A stretch of DNA of 64,000 bases. Origin: Bacillota bacterium. Its GTDB lineage: Bacteria; Bacillota; Clostridia; Acetivibrionales; DSM-1351. Made by a program: the position numbers and the translations under genes. Positions 16,251 through 25,798 of this stretch are shown piece by piece (within the stretch, counting starts at the first letter, position 1; the number at the start of each line of letters is the position of its first letter). Where the stretch lies: contig JAEWMS010000002.1 of assembly GCA_023393115.1 (NCBI GenBank), positions 13,616 through 77,615 on the forward strand. The letters are read 5' to 3'. The notes below the pieces were generated by a model. The model made no database searches. It worked only from the letters and a program-made list of their open reading frames with translations, and was not told the DNA's origin.

Positions 16251-17357
16251 CTATATACCGTATAAGCTTTTATCTACCTTTGCTATAGCATTTTCGTCGG
16301 GTTTGAGTGTATACTTGGAATCCTTTTTCAATTCCTCAAGCTTCTTTGTGAAAAATTCACTCTGGTTCTTGTTTAACAGCGCGGATTTTATATTTTCTTT
16401 CATATCATCCAAAGGAGTTGCTGTACGTTTATGGAATTGCATTACATGGTAACCGACAGATGTCTCTACAACATCAGCATCTCCTGCTTTACGGTTTTTA
16501 TCAAATGCCCATTGTTCAAACTCCGAAAGCATTTCTCCTTGACCAAAGGTATATTCACCCTGATAGCCTCTGCCGTCCTTAGTAGTAACAGCAGGCTTGT
16601 CTTCGGAATTTTTCAATGCCAGATCCTTTATATCCTCCCCGGCTTTTACCTTAGCAAGAAGTTCATCTGCTTTTTTCTTTGCCTCTGCCTTTTTACCTGC
16701 ACTAACTGCAGCACCGTTCTCATCTACAGTTTTTATGAGAATGTGGGTTACTGTAACCTTGTCAAATTCACTTTTATTTTCGTCATAATACTTCTGAATT
16801 TCATCGTCAGTTACTTTTACGTCTTTTATAACATATGCCTGATATTTCTGTGCAAGAGTAAAGCTTTTATATATTTCCTTATATTCGGATAATGTTACCC
16901 CATACCCTGATTTTACTGCTTCCTCAGCTGCATTTCTGCCGCCGTTTTGGGTAATCAGCTGATCTATTGCCTCATCAACATTTTTAAGATCATCACTATC
17001 AAGCTTTAAGCCTGCTTCCTTTGCCTTGATTATCTGTATTTTCAACTCCTGAATCTGTTCAAGAGTACTTTTCTTTACTGAATCTTTTGCTGTTTCGGTT
17101 CCTTTTTTTGTATTCCAATCGTAATTATCGACTGTAGCACCACTTTCTATACTTTCAACGAACTGGCTCATATTAAATTTCGAGAAAAATTTGTACTCAT
17201 AACTTGTTACATCTAAATTATCGACTGTAGCAACGCCAGAAGACCATGGTTGTAATATAAAGAGAATAACCGCTGTAATGATTATAACTACAGCTACAAC
17301 TAAACCGATTATAAGGCCTTTTGACCTTTTTTTAACATTTGCATTTTCATTTTCCAA
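16251..17357 (-). CDS. Membrane-anchored peptidyl-prolyl isomerase, PrsA/SurA type
   Basis: A 368-residue foldase. A basic N-terminus (KKRSKG) leads into one membrane segment at about 14-34, without a lipobox, so it is held by an uncleaved anchor. A SurA-like N-terminal chaperone region runs from about 50 to 185. The parvulin PpiC domain is at about 200-310, with VTHILIKT, GEYTFGQGEMLSEFEQWAF and VGYHVMQFHKR. It would help exported proteins fold outside the membrane. It lies between mfd and spoVT, where Bacillus has yabM in some strains, so the position is a lineage trait. Confidence 0.9.
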   Translation of the reverse strand: MENENANVKKRSKGLIIGLVVAVVIIITAVILFILQPWSSGVATVDNLDVTSYEYKFFSKFNMSQFVESIESGATVDNYDWNTKKGTETAKDSVKKSTLEQIQELKIQIIKAKEAGLKLDSDDLKNVDEAIDQLITQNGGRNAAEEAVKSGYGVTLSEYKEIYKSFTLAQKYQAYVIKDVKVTDDEIQKYYDENKSEFDKVTVTHILIKTVDENGAAVSAGKKAEAKKKADELLAKVKAGEDIKDLALKNSEDKPAVTTKDGRGYQGEYTFGQGEMLSEFEQWAFDKNRKAGDADVVETSVGYHVMQFHKRTATPLDDMKENIKSALLNKNQSEFFTKKLEELKKDSKYTLKPDENAIAKVDKSLYGI

Positions 17358-17437
17358 AGGTAATCGCTCCCCGTTTTTATAGTTAACATGCTTGTAAAAC
17401 CTGTTTTTTCAGAACACTCTGTAACAATTATATTCAA

Positions 17438-20400
17438 TTATTCACTACACTGCAATTTAATAATGTCATGTAACAAAATCTTAATATTTGCCAAAATATC
17501 TCTTCCCGCCAGATTATTAAGCCGGAAGGTAATATAGGGGCTACTTCCGGCGTTAAACATAATTCTTCTAGGATATTTATCCATAAGCTTCCCAAGATAC
17601 ATAGGAAGCGCTTTTGTATTTTTACTCAACTGAAAAATGGCTATTTCATCTTTTTGAGAAATACCGGTAAAGCTGCACTGTCTGGCCAGAACTTTAATAT
17701 ATGCAATATCCATAAGACTCTCAACCTCTTCGGGAATGTCTCCATAACGGTCAATAAGCTCATCTTTTATGTCAATTACATCATTTTCATTCTGTATATT
17801 TGCTATTTTTTTATACATGTCAATTTTTAGTTCTTCCGAACTGATATAATCATCGTTAATGTAAGCACTGACATTTAAGTCAATAGCCATTTCCTCATCA
17901 GTTGGCCGGACTGAATCACCACTGATTTCCTGAACCGCTTCTTCAAGCAATTTACAGTACATTTCATAACCTACAGTCTCCATATGTCCATGTTGTTCAG
18001 GTCCCAGAAGATTACCCGCTCCTCTTATCTCCAAATCGCGCATGGCGATTCTGAAACCCGAACCAAATTCGGTAAATTCCTTGATTGCCTGAAGTCTTTT
18101 CTCAGCTACTTCGGAAAGTGACTTATCCTTTCTGTAGGTGATATAGGCATAAGCCAAACGGTTTGAACGCCCCACCCTACCGCGTATTTGATACAATTGT
18201 GAAAGTCCCATTCTGTCTGCATCTTCAACAACTATGGTATTAACGTTAGGCATATCAAGCCCTGATTCAATTATTGTGGTACATACCAACACATCATACT
18301 CGCCGTTTATAAAGCTGTACATTACATCTTCCAGCTCTTTCTCATTCATTTGTCCATGTGCAGTGGCAATCCTGGCCTCGGGTACAAGTCTCTTTAACTC
18401 TTCTGCTTTAAGTTCTATTCCTCTTACGCGGTTATATAGATAAAACACCTGCCCGTTTCTGGCAAGTTCTCTTACTATACCGTCACGTATGAGTTCGGTA
18501 TTATGTTCCATAACATAGGTTTGAACAGGATATCTTTCTTCTGGTGGATCTTCAATTACACTGATGTCACGTATGCCAACCAGTGACATATGAAGGGTCC
18601 TTGGTATAGGAGTTGCTGTAAGGGTTAAAACATCTACATTAGGCTTTATGGCTTTCAGCTTCTCCTTGTGTGTTACTCCGAAACGTTGTTCCTCGTCAAC
18701 TATAAGAAGACCGAGATCCTTGAATTCAATATCCTTTTGAAGCAGTCTGTGAGTTCCTACTAAAATATCTATGTTTCCAGCCTTAACCGACTTTACGATT
18801 TTTTTCTGCTCGGCCGCGGTCCTAAAGCGGCTCATTACATCTACAGTTACAGGGAAGTCGCTCATTCTCTTTTTAAAGTTCTCATATATCTGCTGGGCCA
18901 AAATGGTTGTAGGTACCAAATAAGCCACCTGCTTTCCATCCATTACAGCCTTGAAAACTGCTCTTATGGCCACTTCTGTTTTACCATACCCTACGTCACC
19001 GCACAAAAGTCTGTCCATAAGCCGGGGTGACTCCATATCTTTCTTAATTTCTTCAATACATTTTAGCTGATCATCTGTTTCATCATATGGAAACAACTCT
19101 TCAAACTGTCTCTGCCAAACTGTATCAGCAGCAAAGGAATGTCCAACCTCTGCCTGACGTTTGGCGTAAAGCTTTATAAGCTCTCCGGCCAACTCTCGCA
19201 GTGATTCTTTTACGCGGCTTTTGGTTTTGGCCCAATCCGAGCTCCCCAATTTATTTACCTTTGGGGCTTTTCCTTCAGTCCCGATATATTTCTGAATAAG
19301 ATCAAGCTGGTTAGTAGGAATATAGAGAAAAGCTCCCTCCTGATAACGTATCTTAAGGTAGTCACGCTTTATATCTCCAACCGTCAGTTTTTCTATACCG
19401 ATATACTGTCCTATTCCGTGGGCCTGATGGACCACGAAATCTCCAACATTCAGGTCTGAAAAGGCTTTTATCTTCTTCCCGTCATGTTTGGATTTTGCCT
19501 TCTTTATTCTTTTATCCTGCCCGAATACCTCTTTATCACTGATTACAACGAATCCGGCTGTAGGATACTCAAAGCCCTTCTGGAGGCTTCCGCGGGTAAT
19601 AACTATCTCGCCCTCCTGGACCTCCTTTTCACAGCTGTCGGTGTAGTTTGACATAATGTCATTAGTTGCAAGGGTTTCAACAAGTCTATGTCCTCTTCCG
19701 CTTGGCCCGGACAGTACCACTATCTTGTAGTTTTTCCCTTTCAGCTGTTCTATGTCATTTATAAGTAACTCCATGTGGTTCTGATAGGAATTACCTGTTC
19801 TGCAAGGTATGGATATCTGGCTTGAAGGCCTCAGAAGTGCATTATTTGAAGCAATTGCCGCAAGAGTTAATACTTTAAAGGTTTTGATTTCTTCAATTAT
19901 TTCATCAAAGCTATGGGTCCATCTTGCACCTCTGGGAAGCAATGTTCCCTTTTCAAGCAAGCTCTTTGCAAGCTCCTCCTGTTCCAGTTCAACATTTTCT
20001 ATCCTCTGGGAAATTCTTATGGTCTCATCAAGAGTTACCACAACGTCGTCGCTTATATAATTCATAACTGACCGGGGTTTTTCCAGAATGTAAGGCAGGT
20101 ATCTGTCAATCCCCGCAAAGTAATGATGCTCTTTCAAGCTATCAACGTCTTCGTTCACCCGTTTAACAATATTTGCCGCTACTTCTTCTGAGCCACTCTT
20201 TTTTCCTAATTTATTTGTGTAATCTTTTAAATCCTTCAGGATTTTTGCTATGATTGTGTCTTTTGAACCGTCATCATATACAACATCCCTAACGGGTGCT
20301 ATAGTACAGGTATCGGCTGAATTTGTCGATCTCTGGGTTGCCTCATCAAAGTATCTGATTGAATCAACTTCAGTGTCAAAAAGCTCTATTCTAAGAGGAT

Positions 20401-20965
20401 GTTCGCTATTAATTGTAAATATATCAATAATCCCGCCTCGAATTGCAAATTGTGCTTTGCCTTCCACAACCTCAACTCTTTCATAGCCATAGAGAACCAG
20501 CTTTGAAACCAGTTCCTCCAGTTTCACCTGATTTCCCAGTTCAATATTGATTACGCCCCCCAGAAACAAGTCCTTCGGTGAAATCATCTGAATGAGAGCT
20601 TCGGCCGGCAGCACCATAACCTTATAATCACCATTTAAACATCTAAGCAGGGTTTTTACTCTCTGATATATAATATCGTTACTTTTTGCCTCCACACTAT
20701 AAAGCATTGTTTCCTTTGTCGGAAAGTAAATTACATCATCCCCAAGGAATAGTTGAAAATCTTCAAAGGCCCTTCTCGCCTGCATTTCATTGTAGGTTAC
20801 AAATAAACCCTTTACATTCATGTGAGTCAGCATAGAGTATACAATATGAACCTTTTGAGAGTCCGAGGGACCTATTACAGAAACCGGCCCAAGGTTATTA
20901 TTGACAGCCTCAAGAAGTGTATTGTATTCATTCAGTTTTAACAGGGGGTCTGCAAATAAATTCAT
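17438..20965 (-). CDS. mfd: Transcription-repair coupling factor Mfd
   Basis: A 1175-residue ATPase of normal length. The N-terminal UvrB-like region (1-400) binds UvrA. The CarD-like RNA-polymerase-interacting domain begins at about 500 (VGDFVVHQAHGIGQYIGIEK). The RecG-like motor has Walker A GDVGYGKTE at about 657 and a DEEQ box at about 757, then the TRG motifs (RIATAHGQMNEKELE, GRVGRSNR) and a C-terminal domain. It removes RNA polymerase stalled at lesions and recruits the excision machinery. Its start is 11 bp after pth; GGAGG precedes the ATG. Confidence 0.98.
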   Translation of the reverse strand: MNLFADPLLKLNEYNTLLEAVNNNLGPVSVIGPSDSQKVHIVYSMLTHMNVKGLFVTYNEMQARRAFEDFQLFLGDDVIYFPTKETMLYSVEAKSNDIIYQRVKTLLRCLNGDYKVMVLPAEALIQMISPKDLFLGGVINIELGNQVKLEELVSKLVLYGYERVEVVEGKAQFAIRGGIIDIFTINSEHPLRIELFDTEVDSIRYFDEATQRSTNSADTCTIAPVRDVVYDDGSKDTIIAKILKDLKDYTNKLGKKSGSEEVAANIVKRVNEDVDSLKEHHYFAGIDRYLPYILEKPRSVMNYISDDVVVTLDETIRISQRIENVELEQEELAKSLLEKGTLLPRGARWTHSFDEIIEEIKTFKVLTLAAIASNNALLRPSSQISIPCRTGNSYQNHMELLINDIEQLKGKNYKIVVLSGPSGRGHRLVETLATNDIMSNYTDSCEKEVQEGEIVITRGSLQKGFEYPTAGFVVISDKEVFGQDKRIKKAKSKHDGKKIKAFSDLNVGDFVVHQAHGIGQYIGIEKLTVGDIKRDYLKIRYQEGAFLYIPTNQLDLIQKYIGTEGKAPKVNKLGSSDWAKTKSRVKESLRELAGELIKLYAKRQAEVGHSFAADTVWQRQFEELFPYDETDDQLKCIEEIKKDMESPRLMDRLLCGDVGYGKTEVAIRAVFKAVMDGKQVAYLVPTTILAQQIYENFKKRMSDFPVTVDVMSRFRTAAEQKKIVKSVKAGNIDILVGTHRLLQKDIEFKDLGLLIVDEEQRFGVTHKEKLKAIKPNVDVLTLTATPIPRTLHMSLVGIRDISVIEDPPEERYPVQTYVMEHNTELIRDGIVRELARNGQVFYLYNRVRGIELKAEELKRLVPEARIATAHGQMNEKELEDVMYSFINGEYDVLVCTTIIESGLDMPNVNTIVVEDADRMGLSQLYQIRGRVGRSNRLAYAYITYRKDKSLSEVAEKRLQAIKEFTEFGSGFRIAMRDLEIRGAGNLLGPEQHGHMETVGYEMYCKLLEEAVQEISGDSVRPTDEEMAIDLNVSAYINDDYISSEELKIDMYKKIANIQNENDVIDIKDELIDRYGDIPEEVESLMDIAYIKVLARQCSFTGISQKDEIAIFQLSKNTKALPMYLGKLMDKYPRRIMFNAGSSPYITFRLNNLAGRDILANIKILLHDIIKLQCSE

Positions 20966-20976
20966 GTGTTCCTCCG

Positions 20977-21537
20977 CTATTTATTAAAGCAGTTCATCGC
21001 TTTTTCCACACCGTTCCGCACTACGGTTAATGCTGCTTCAGCTGCCTTTTCTATACTTCCGTTAATTACTTCCCTGTCTTCCTTTGAAAATTTGCTCAGA
21101 ACATAGTCGGCAAGGTCCCATCTTTCAGGTGCACGGCCTATTCCTATACGAATTCTGGGAAAGGTGTCTGATTGGAGCTGATATATTATGGACTTCATGC
21201 CGTTATGAGTACCAGAGCTGCCCTTAGGCCTAACCCTTATCTTACCCGGTTCGAGATCGATATCATCATATATAACCAATATATTTTCCATTGGCAGCTT
21301 ATACCAAGCCGAAATATCTCTAATGCTCTCCCCGCTGAGATTCATAAAGGTTTGCGGTTTCAGTAGAATAACTCTTGTTCCGTCAACCTCTCCTTCACCA
21401 TAAACCCCTTTAAATCCTATTTTCGACAGCCTTATATTCAGTTTAACCGAAAGTTGATCAATTGTATCAAATCCTACATTATGCCTTGTATTATCATATT
21501 TCGTTCCGGGATTGCCCAGTCCGGCTATTACAAACAT
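20977..21537 (-). CDS. pth: Peptidyl-tRNA hydrolase
   Basis: A 186-residue enzyme that frees tRNA from peptidyl-tRNA. GLGNPGTKYDNTRHNVGFD holds the catalytic histidine, and FMNLSG, VIYDDIDLEPGKIRVRPKGS and GTHNGMKS are the other signature motifs. ATG 21537 starts the standard domain although its GGGAG lies very close; a longer start at 21570 would add 11 residues unlike the family. It is followed by mfd as in Bacillus. Confidence 0.97.
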   Translation of the reverse strand: MFVIAGLGNPGTKYDNTRHNVGFDTIDQLSVKLNIRLSKIGFKGVYGEGEVDGTRVILLKPQTFMNLSGESIRDISAWYKLPMENILVIYDDIDLEPGKIRVRPKGSSGTHNGMKSIIYQLQSDTFPRIRIGIGRAPERWDLADYVLSKFSKEDREVINGSIEKAAEAALTVVRNGVEKAMNCFNK

Positions 21538-21625
21538 TTCTCCCAAGTTCGGCCTCCAGTCTATAACCATACTATTTCATGGTACATTTTCTAAATGTCT
21601 ATGTCTATGCGTCTATACACTTAAA

Positions 21626-21650
21626 GGGCGGTTCCAAAAAAGGACCGCCC
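21626..21650 (-). terminator. Hairpin between prs and pth
   Basis: GGGCGGTCC and GGAACCGCCC pair around a T-rich loop (minus strand), followed by TTTAAG. It could end the glmU-prs transcript. Bacillus has ctc in this gap; no such gene is present here. Confidence 0.7.
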
Positions 21651-21736
21651 GACAAATTTATAATCATTACTTTATTTTAGTAGTATTATTACATTTTGTA
21701 AAATATTTTTTTATAACGCCATCTATCGCCGCCTCG

Positions 21737-22696
21737 TTATATTTGTGTGAACAAAGTGCTTATGGATATATCTCCATAAATTCTTTCAATTGCTTCAGCA
21801 AATACTCCTGCAACAGATAAAGCTGTTATTTTGTCTATTTTCTTCTCATCATTAAGAGTAATTGTATTGAGAACAACTAATTCCTTAATTGCTGAATCCT
21901 GGATTCTTTGTATGGCAGGTCCGGATAAGACAGCATGTGTACAACAGGCATAAACTTCCTTTGCACCGGCATCCATCAAGGCATTTGCACCGTTAACAAT
22001 TGTTCCTCCGGTATCAATAAGGTCGTCTACAAGAATACATCTTTTATTTCTTATATCACCGATTATATTCATTACTTCAGACACGTTGGCTTTTGGACGA
22101 CGCTTATCAATAATAGCAAGCGGGCTTTCGAGTCTCTCTGCTACTTTTCTTGATCTTGTAACACTACCGACGTCAGGAGATACCACTACAACATCATCTT
22201 CTCCTGCAAACTTTTCCTTGAAATACTCGGCTAGTATCGGTACTCCAAGCAGATGATCCACCGGGATATCAAAGAAACCCTGAATCTGTGGGGCGTGTAA
22301 ATCCATGGTCAGTATTCTGTCTGCTCCGGATATAGTTAAAAGATTTGCAACTAATTTTGCTGATATTGGATCTCTGGCTCTGGCCTTTCTGTCCTGTCTT
22401 GCATAACCGAAGTAAGGAATTACGGCGGTTATTCTTCCTGCTGATGCCCTCTTAATAGCATCTATCATTACCAGAAGTTCCATTAGGTTATCATTTACAG
22501 GCTGGCAGGTGGATTGAATAATAAATACGTCAGAACCTCTAACTACTTCTCCGACGTTTACAGCTGTTTCCCCGTCACTAAAACATCCAACACTTGCAAC
22601 ACCTACAGGAATACCAATTTTTTCGGCTATCTCATTTACCAGTGCCCTATTGGAGTTACCTGTAAATATTTTTATGTCCTTACCATGCAAATTCAT
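21737..22696 (-). CDS. prs: Ribose-phosphate pyrophosphokinase
   Basis: A 319-residue PRPP synthase making the precursor of purines, pyrimidines, histidine and NAD. Key motifs: FSDGETAVNV, GYARQDRK in the flexible loop, TMDLHAPQIQGFFDIPVDHL, and the PRPP loop DDLIDTGGTIVNGA. ATG 22696 has AAAGGAGAG upstream; the frame is open for 21 more bases with no good signal. It follows glmU by 38 bp, as in Bacillus. Confidence 0.98.
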   Translation of the reverse strand: MNLHGKDIKIFTGNSNRALVNEIAEKIGIPVGVASVGCFSDGETAVNVGEVVRGSDVFIIQSTCQPVNDNLMELLVMIDAIKRASAGRITAVIPYFGYARQDRKARARDPISAKLVANLLTISGADRILTMDLHAPQIQGFFDIPVDHLLGVPILAEYFKEKFAGEDDVVVVSPDVGSVTRSRKVAERLESPLAIIDKRRPKANVSEVMNIIGDIRNKRCILVDDLIDTGGTIVNGANALMDAGAKEVYACCTHAVLSGPAIQRIQDSAIKELVVLNTITLNDEKKIDKITALSVAGVFAEAIERIYGDISISTLFTQI

Positions 22697-22734
22697 TTCA
22701 ACTCTCCTTTTTATCACTAATGTTTATATAAAAT

Positions 22735-23922
22735 TTATTTGCGCTTCATATCTTTTTTTATTACCCAATCCTCTTTTATAACCTGGCGCTCTCTTGCTAT
22801 AGCGAGGGCATTCTCAGGCACTTCATCAGTAATGGTCGATCCTGCAGCTATATAAGCATCGTTGTGAACAACAACTGGTGATACGAGATTTGTATTGCAG
22901 CCGATAAAGGAATTATCTCCGACTACTGTTTTATTTTTATTTTTCCCATCATAATTTACAAAAACTACACCACAGCCAATATTAACATTTGAGCCTACTT
23001 CGGCATCACCCACATAAGTAAGATGTGATATTTTGGTTTTGTCTCCAATAACAGATTTTTTTATTTCAACAAAGTCACCAATTTTCACCTGTCTTCCAAC
23101 CATACTACCCGGACGAAGATAAGCAAAAGGTCCAACATGAGTTTCATCTCCAATAGAACTGTCAACAGCAACCGAATTGGCTACTTCAACATTATTTCCT
23201 ATTTTGCAGTTTGAAATTCTTGAATTAGGACCGATAGTACAATCTTCTCCGATAGCTGTATTCCCTTCCAGTATTGTATTCGGAAGAATGATTGTGTCCT
23301 CACCGATAAAGACTCCTACATCTATATAAGTTGATGAGGGATCAACAATTGTTACTCCGGAAAGCATTATTTCACTTAATATTTTTGCCTTTAGTTCGGC
23401 CGTAGCCTCAGCAAGAGCAATCCGATCGGTAACAACCATGAATTCGTTACAATCCTCTGTTAAAATTTTATTGGTGTTGTTTATTGATAGAAAACATTTC
23501 TTTAATACTTCTCTAGAAAGGTTAAGAACGTTAAGCTCACTAAGTTTATTTAATAATTCAGTTCCGCTAAAAATATAGACTGCCGCTTCACTTATGGAAT
23601 CAGACTGCCAATCCGGAAAAATCGCTGTAGCATTATTTCCTTCGGTACAGTGTTTATCCAGAAGCCCCCGGAAGGTTTCGTCAGATATTAAAGGTTGATC
23701 TGCCCAGTTAATAATTACCAACTCTGCAGTACTTATTAGCTGCTTACATTTATCCAATTCCTCAAAGGTAATTGTATGTATTTCAGTTGCCAACTCTGTC
23801 ATGCCTGTAGTTGACCATTGCTGAATACTTTGTCCTAATACATTATGGCTTTCCTTAGAGCTTTTGGACTTAAAAGCACTATTATTACCGTCGGAAATTA
23901 CTAATCCCAGAATTTTTTTCAT
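22735..23922 (-). CDS. glmU: GlmU-like protein with intact acetyltransferase and degenerate uridylyltransferase domain
   Basis: A 395-residue protein against about 455 for normal GlmU. The C-terminal left-handed beta helix is intact from about 195: GPFAYLRPGS (UDP-GlcNAc-binding arginine), FVEIKKS, KISHLTYVGDAEVG (catalytic-histidine region) and NIGCGVVFVNYDGKNK. The N-terminal half has lost the nucleotide-binding loop: where GlmU reads LAAGxGTRMxS, this reads VISDGNNSAFKSK. Only WADQPLI and the linker VVTDRIALAEA remain recognisable. It may only acetylate glucosamine-1-phosphate, the UTP step being done by another protein, or it may be a sensor. GGGGG precedes ATG 23922; purR-spoVG-glmU-prs order is conserved. 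Confidence 0.88.
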   Translation of the reverse strand: MKKILGLVISDGNNSAFKSKSSKESHNVLGQSIQQWSTTGMTELATEIHTITFEELDKCKQLISTAELVIINWADQPLISDETFRGLLDKHCTEGNNATAIFPDWQSDSISEAAVYIFSGTELLNKLSELNVLNLSREVLKKCFLSINNTNKILTEDCNEFMVVTDRIALAEATAELKAKILSEIMLSGVTIVDPSSTYIDVGVFIGEDTIILPNTILEGNTAIGEDCTIGPNSRISNCKIGNNVEVANSVAVDSSIGDETHVGPFAYLRPGSMVGRQVKIGDFVEIKKSVIGDKTKISHLTYVGDAEVGSNVNIGCGVVFVNYDGKNKNKTVVGDNSFIGCNTNLVSPVVVHNDAYIAAGSTITDEVPENALAIARERQVIKEDWVIKKDMKRK

Positions 23923-24106
23923 TTTCAAAGCCCCCACTGTATTTTACAGGTACTATTCTCTCACTTTTATGTAATAATTTCAACCATTAACAATAACAAA
24001 AATGGGTTTTATATCGCTTATATATTGTACAGATTTTTTTCAAAACTCAGTGTAAGTAGATATCAGTATTATTCTTCAATTGTTTTTATTTTTTACAGAC
24101 AATAAA

Positions 24107-24134
24107 AAAAGATACTCCTTGAAGTATCCTTTTA
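24107..24134 (-). terminator. Terminator after spoVG
   Basis: AAAAGGATACTTC and GAGTATCTTTTT pair on the minus strand and are followed by TTTATTG. It lies 13 bp after the spoVG stop. Confidence 0.88.
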
Positions 24135-24146
24135 TTCATTCTTGGA

Positions 24147-24407
24147 TTATTCCTGTAATGAACTCTCGTAACTAGCTAAAATTGCTGTCTGGAGTTTTTC
24201 TCTGGCTGTCGCATTAATAGGGTGAGCTATATCTCTGAATTCTCCGTCCGGGGTTTTTCTGCTTGGCATTGCTATAAACAATCCGTTCTGGCTTTCAATA
24301 ATTTTGATATCATGAACCACAAATTCATTATCAAAGGTAACTGAAACTACTGCCTTCATTTTTCCTTCAGCATCAATCTTCCTGATCCTTATGTCTGTAA
24401 TTTCCAT
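24147..24407 (-). CDS. spoVG: Septation and sporulation regulator SpoVG
   Basis: An 86-residue protein, the usual length. MEITDIRIRKID, ALVSV-like AVVSVTFDNEFVVHDIKII, and AMPSRKTPDGEFRDIAHPIN are family hallmarks. SpoVG proteins bind nucleic acids and affect septation, sporulation and virulence regulators. TTGGAGGG lies ahead of the ATG. A clear sigma-H promoter lies about 45 bp upstream, and a terminator follows, so it can be made as a single-gene message. Confidence 0.97.
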   Translation of the reverse strand: MEITDIRIRKIDAEGKMKAVVSVTFDNEFVVHDIKIIESQNGLFIAMPSRKTPDGEFRDIAHPINATAREKLQTAILASYESSLQE

Positions 24408-24446
24408 AATGACGAACCCTCCAAGAAATATTTTAAGTTAATATTA

Positions 24447-24475
24447 CTATTCGCCATCTTGGTAAATATTCCTTC
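24447..24475 (-). promoter_or_regulatory. Sigma-H promoter of spoVG
   Basis: On the minus strand GAAGGAATA (24475-24467) and GGCGAATAG (24455-24447) are 11 bp apart. This fits the sigma-H consensus RNAGGAWWW and RNNGAATWW with one mismatch. Bacillus spoVG is the classic sigma-H gene, which supports the call. Confidence 0.8.
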
Positions 24476-24595
24476 TTTTTTGCGCATATTTTTACATTTT
24501 TTTTGATTATTTTACAGTCACATTCGACTTTTTACTATTAATCTCCGTATTTTATTCTATATTTTTCCAATAAATGCTATTCCTGTATATAAAAT

Positions 24596-24634
24596 TACGG
24601 CCGAAATCCGTACTTATTTAGGATTACGACCGCA
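24596..24634 (-). terminator. Terminator after purR
   Basis: TGCGGTCGTAATCC pairs with GGATTTCGGCCGTA on the minus strand with small mismatches, followed by ATTTTATA. It lies 38 bp after the purR stop. Confidence 0.75.
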
Positions 24635-24671
24635 TTATATGATATTGTAAATTTTGTTTATCTGTTTACTT

Positions 24672-25481
24672 CTATAAATTTGGCTTTATATCTATGGTAG
24701 TATTCTCCTGAAGATCAGCATTTAAGGTTACCAGAGAAAAATAATTATCAACCAGTTTTTTGTTTGATGTGTTGGCTTCGATTAAGACACCTATTCCTAC
24801 TACTTCACTGTCGAATTGATTAGCCATTTCTATAATTCCTTTTGAAGTCCCTCCACCTTTCATGAAATCGTCAATAAATAAAAGTTTGGAGTTTCTTTTT
24901 AGGGACTTCATAGGAAGTATCATTGTTTGTATTTTCCTTGCCGAAGCTGAAACATAGTTTATATTTACAGAAGCACCATCTGTTGCTTCATTATAATGTC
25001 GTACAATAACCAACGGAACATCAAGATACTGGGCAGTGGCAAATGCAAGGGGAATACCTTTGGTTTCAACAGTTATAACACAATCAAGTTCCAGTTGTGA
25101 AAATCTGCTGGCAAACATCATGGCAATTTTGTTAACCCATTCGGGATTATATATAATATCCAGCATATAAAGATAGCCGCCAGGCAATACTCTTTCTGGA
25201 TTTGACAGTTCCTTTGAAAGCTCTTCAAGTGTTCTCTGCATCTCAGTCTCATTCATTGACGGCACATACTTTACACCGCCAGATGCACCTGGTATAGTAC
25301 ATATATTTCCCATATTGTTTTTTTGGAGGGTTTTTTGTAACAGGTCAAGATCTTCACTGATAGTAGACTTAGCCGAACCGAACATTTCAGAAAAATACCC
25401 TAGTGTAAAAACCTTATTCGGATGATCACACAAAATTTTAGTAATTACTGCAAGTCTTTCATTTCTTTGGATTTTATCCAT
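24672..25481 (-). CDS. purR: Purine operon repressor PurR (PRPP-binding)
   Basis: A 269-residue Firmicute PurR. The N-terminal winged helix (1-75: ERLAVITKILCDHPNKVFTL) is followed by a phosphoribosyltransferase-like domain with the PRPP loop FIDDFMKGGGTSKG at about 198-211. It represses purine genes when PRPP is low. ATG 25481 has GGGGAGATAAC in front. It lies upstream of spoVG; Bacillus has yabJ between them, which is absent here. Confidence 0.96.
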   Translation of the reverse strand: MDKIQRNERLAVITKILCDHPNKVFTLGYFSEMFGSAKSTISEDLDLLQKTLQKNNMGNICTIPGASGGVKYVPSMNETEMQRTLEELSKELSNPERVLPGGYLYMLDIIYNPEWVNKIAMMFASRFSQLELDCVITVETKGIPLAFATAQYLDVPLVIVRHYNEATDGASVNINYVSASARKIQTMILPMKSLKRNSKLLFIDDFMKGGGTSKGIIEMANQFDSEVVGIGVLIEANTSNKKLVDNYFSLVTLNADLQENTTIDIKPNL

Positions 25482-25798
25482 GTTATCTCCCCGCATCATT
25501 ATAAACATTAATAATTATTATACAATAAATTATTGAATAATAAAACTGATAATCAAATTATTATTCGGAATTGTTACTTGAAATATTACAAACTGCATAA
25601 TAAATACAATATTTCTATATGTGGCATCATACAATTTACCATATATACATATTCTTGCTGTTCCGAAAATTTTTTATTCTTTTACATTTGGAAGAAAATA
25701 AGGTATTATTTTTATGGTTATAATTTTTATTGGCAATGAACTCTCTAATATTGAGATTAATATTATATAGTAATATCACAAAGGAGTGTTTTTTCTTT
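25482..25798. other. Divergent promoter region of purR and murC
   Basis: About 317 AT-rich bases with no gene. TATAAT at 25719-25724 may be a murC -10 box. A sequence close to a PurR box, AATTCCGAATAAT on the minus strand at 25560-25572, is a single weak candidate for purR autoregulation. Confidence 0.4.

Noticed and set aside
25560..25572. PurR box before purR
   Set aside because: One near match without the expected partner site on the other strand at about 16 bp; too weak to list as an operator.
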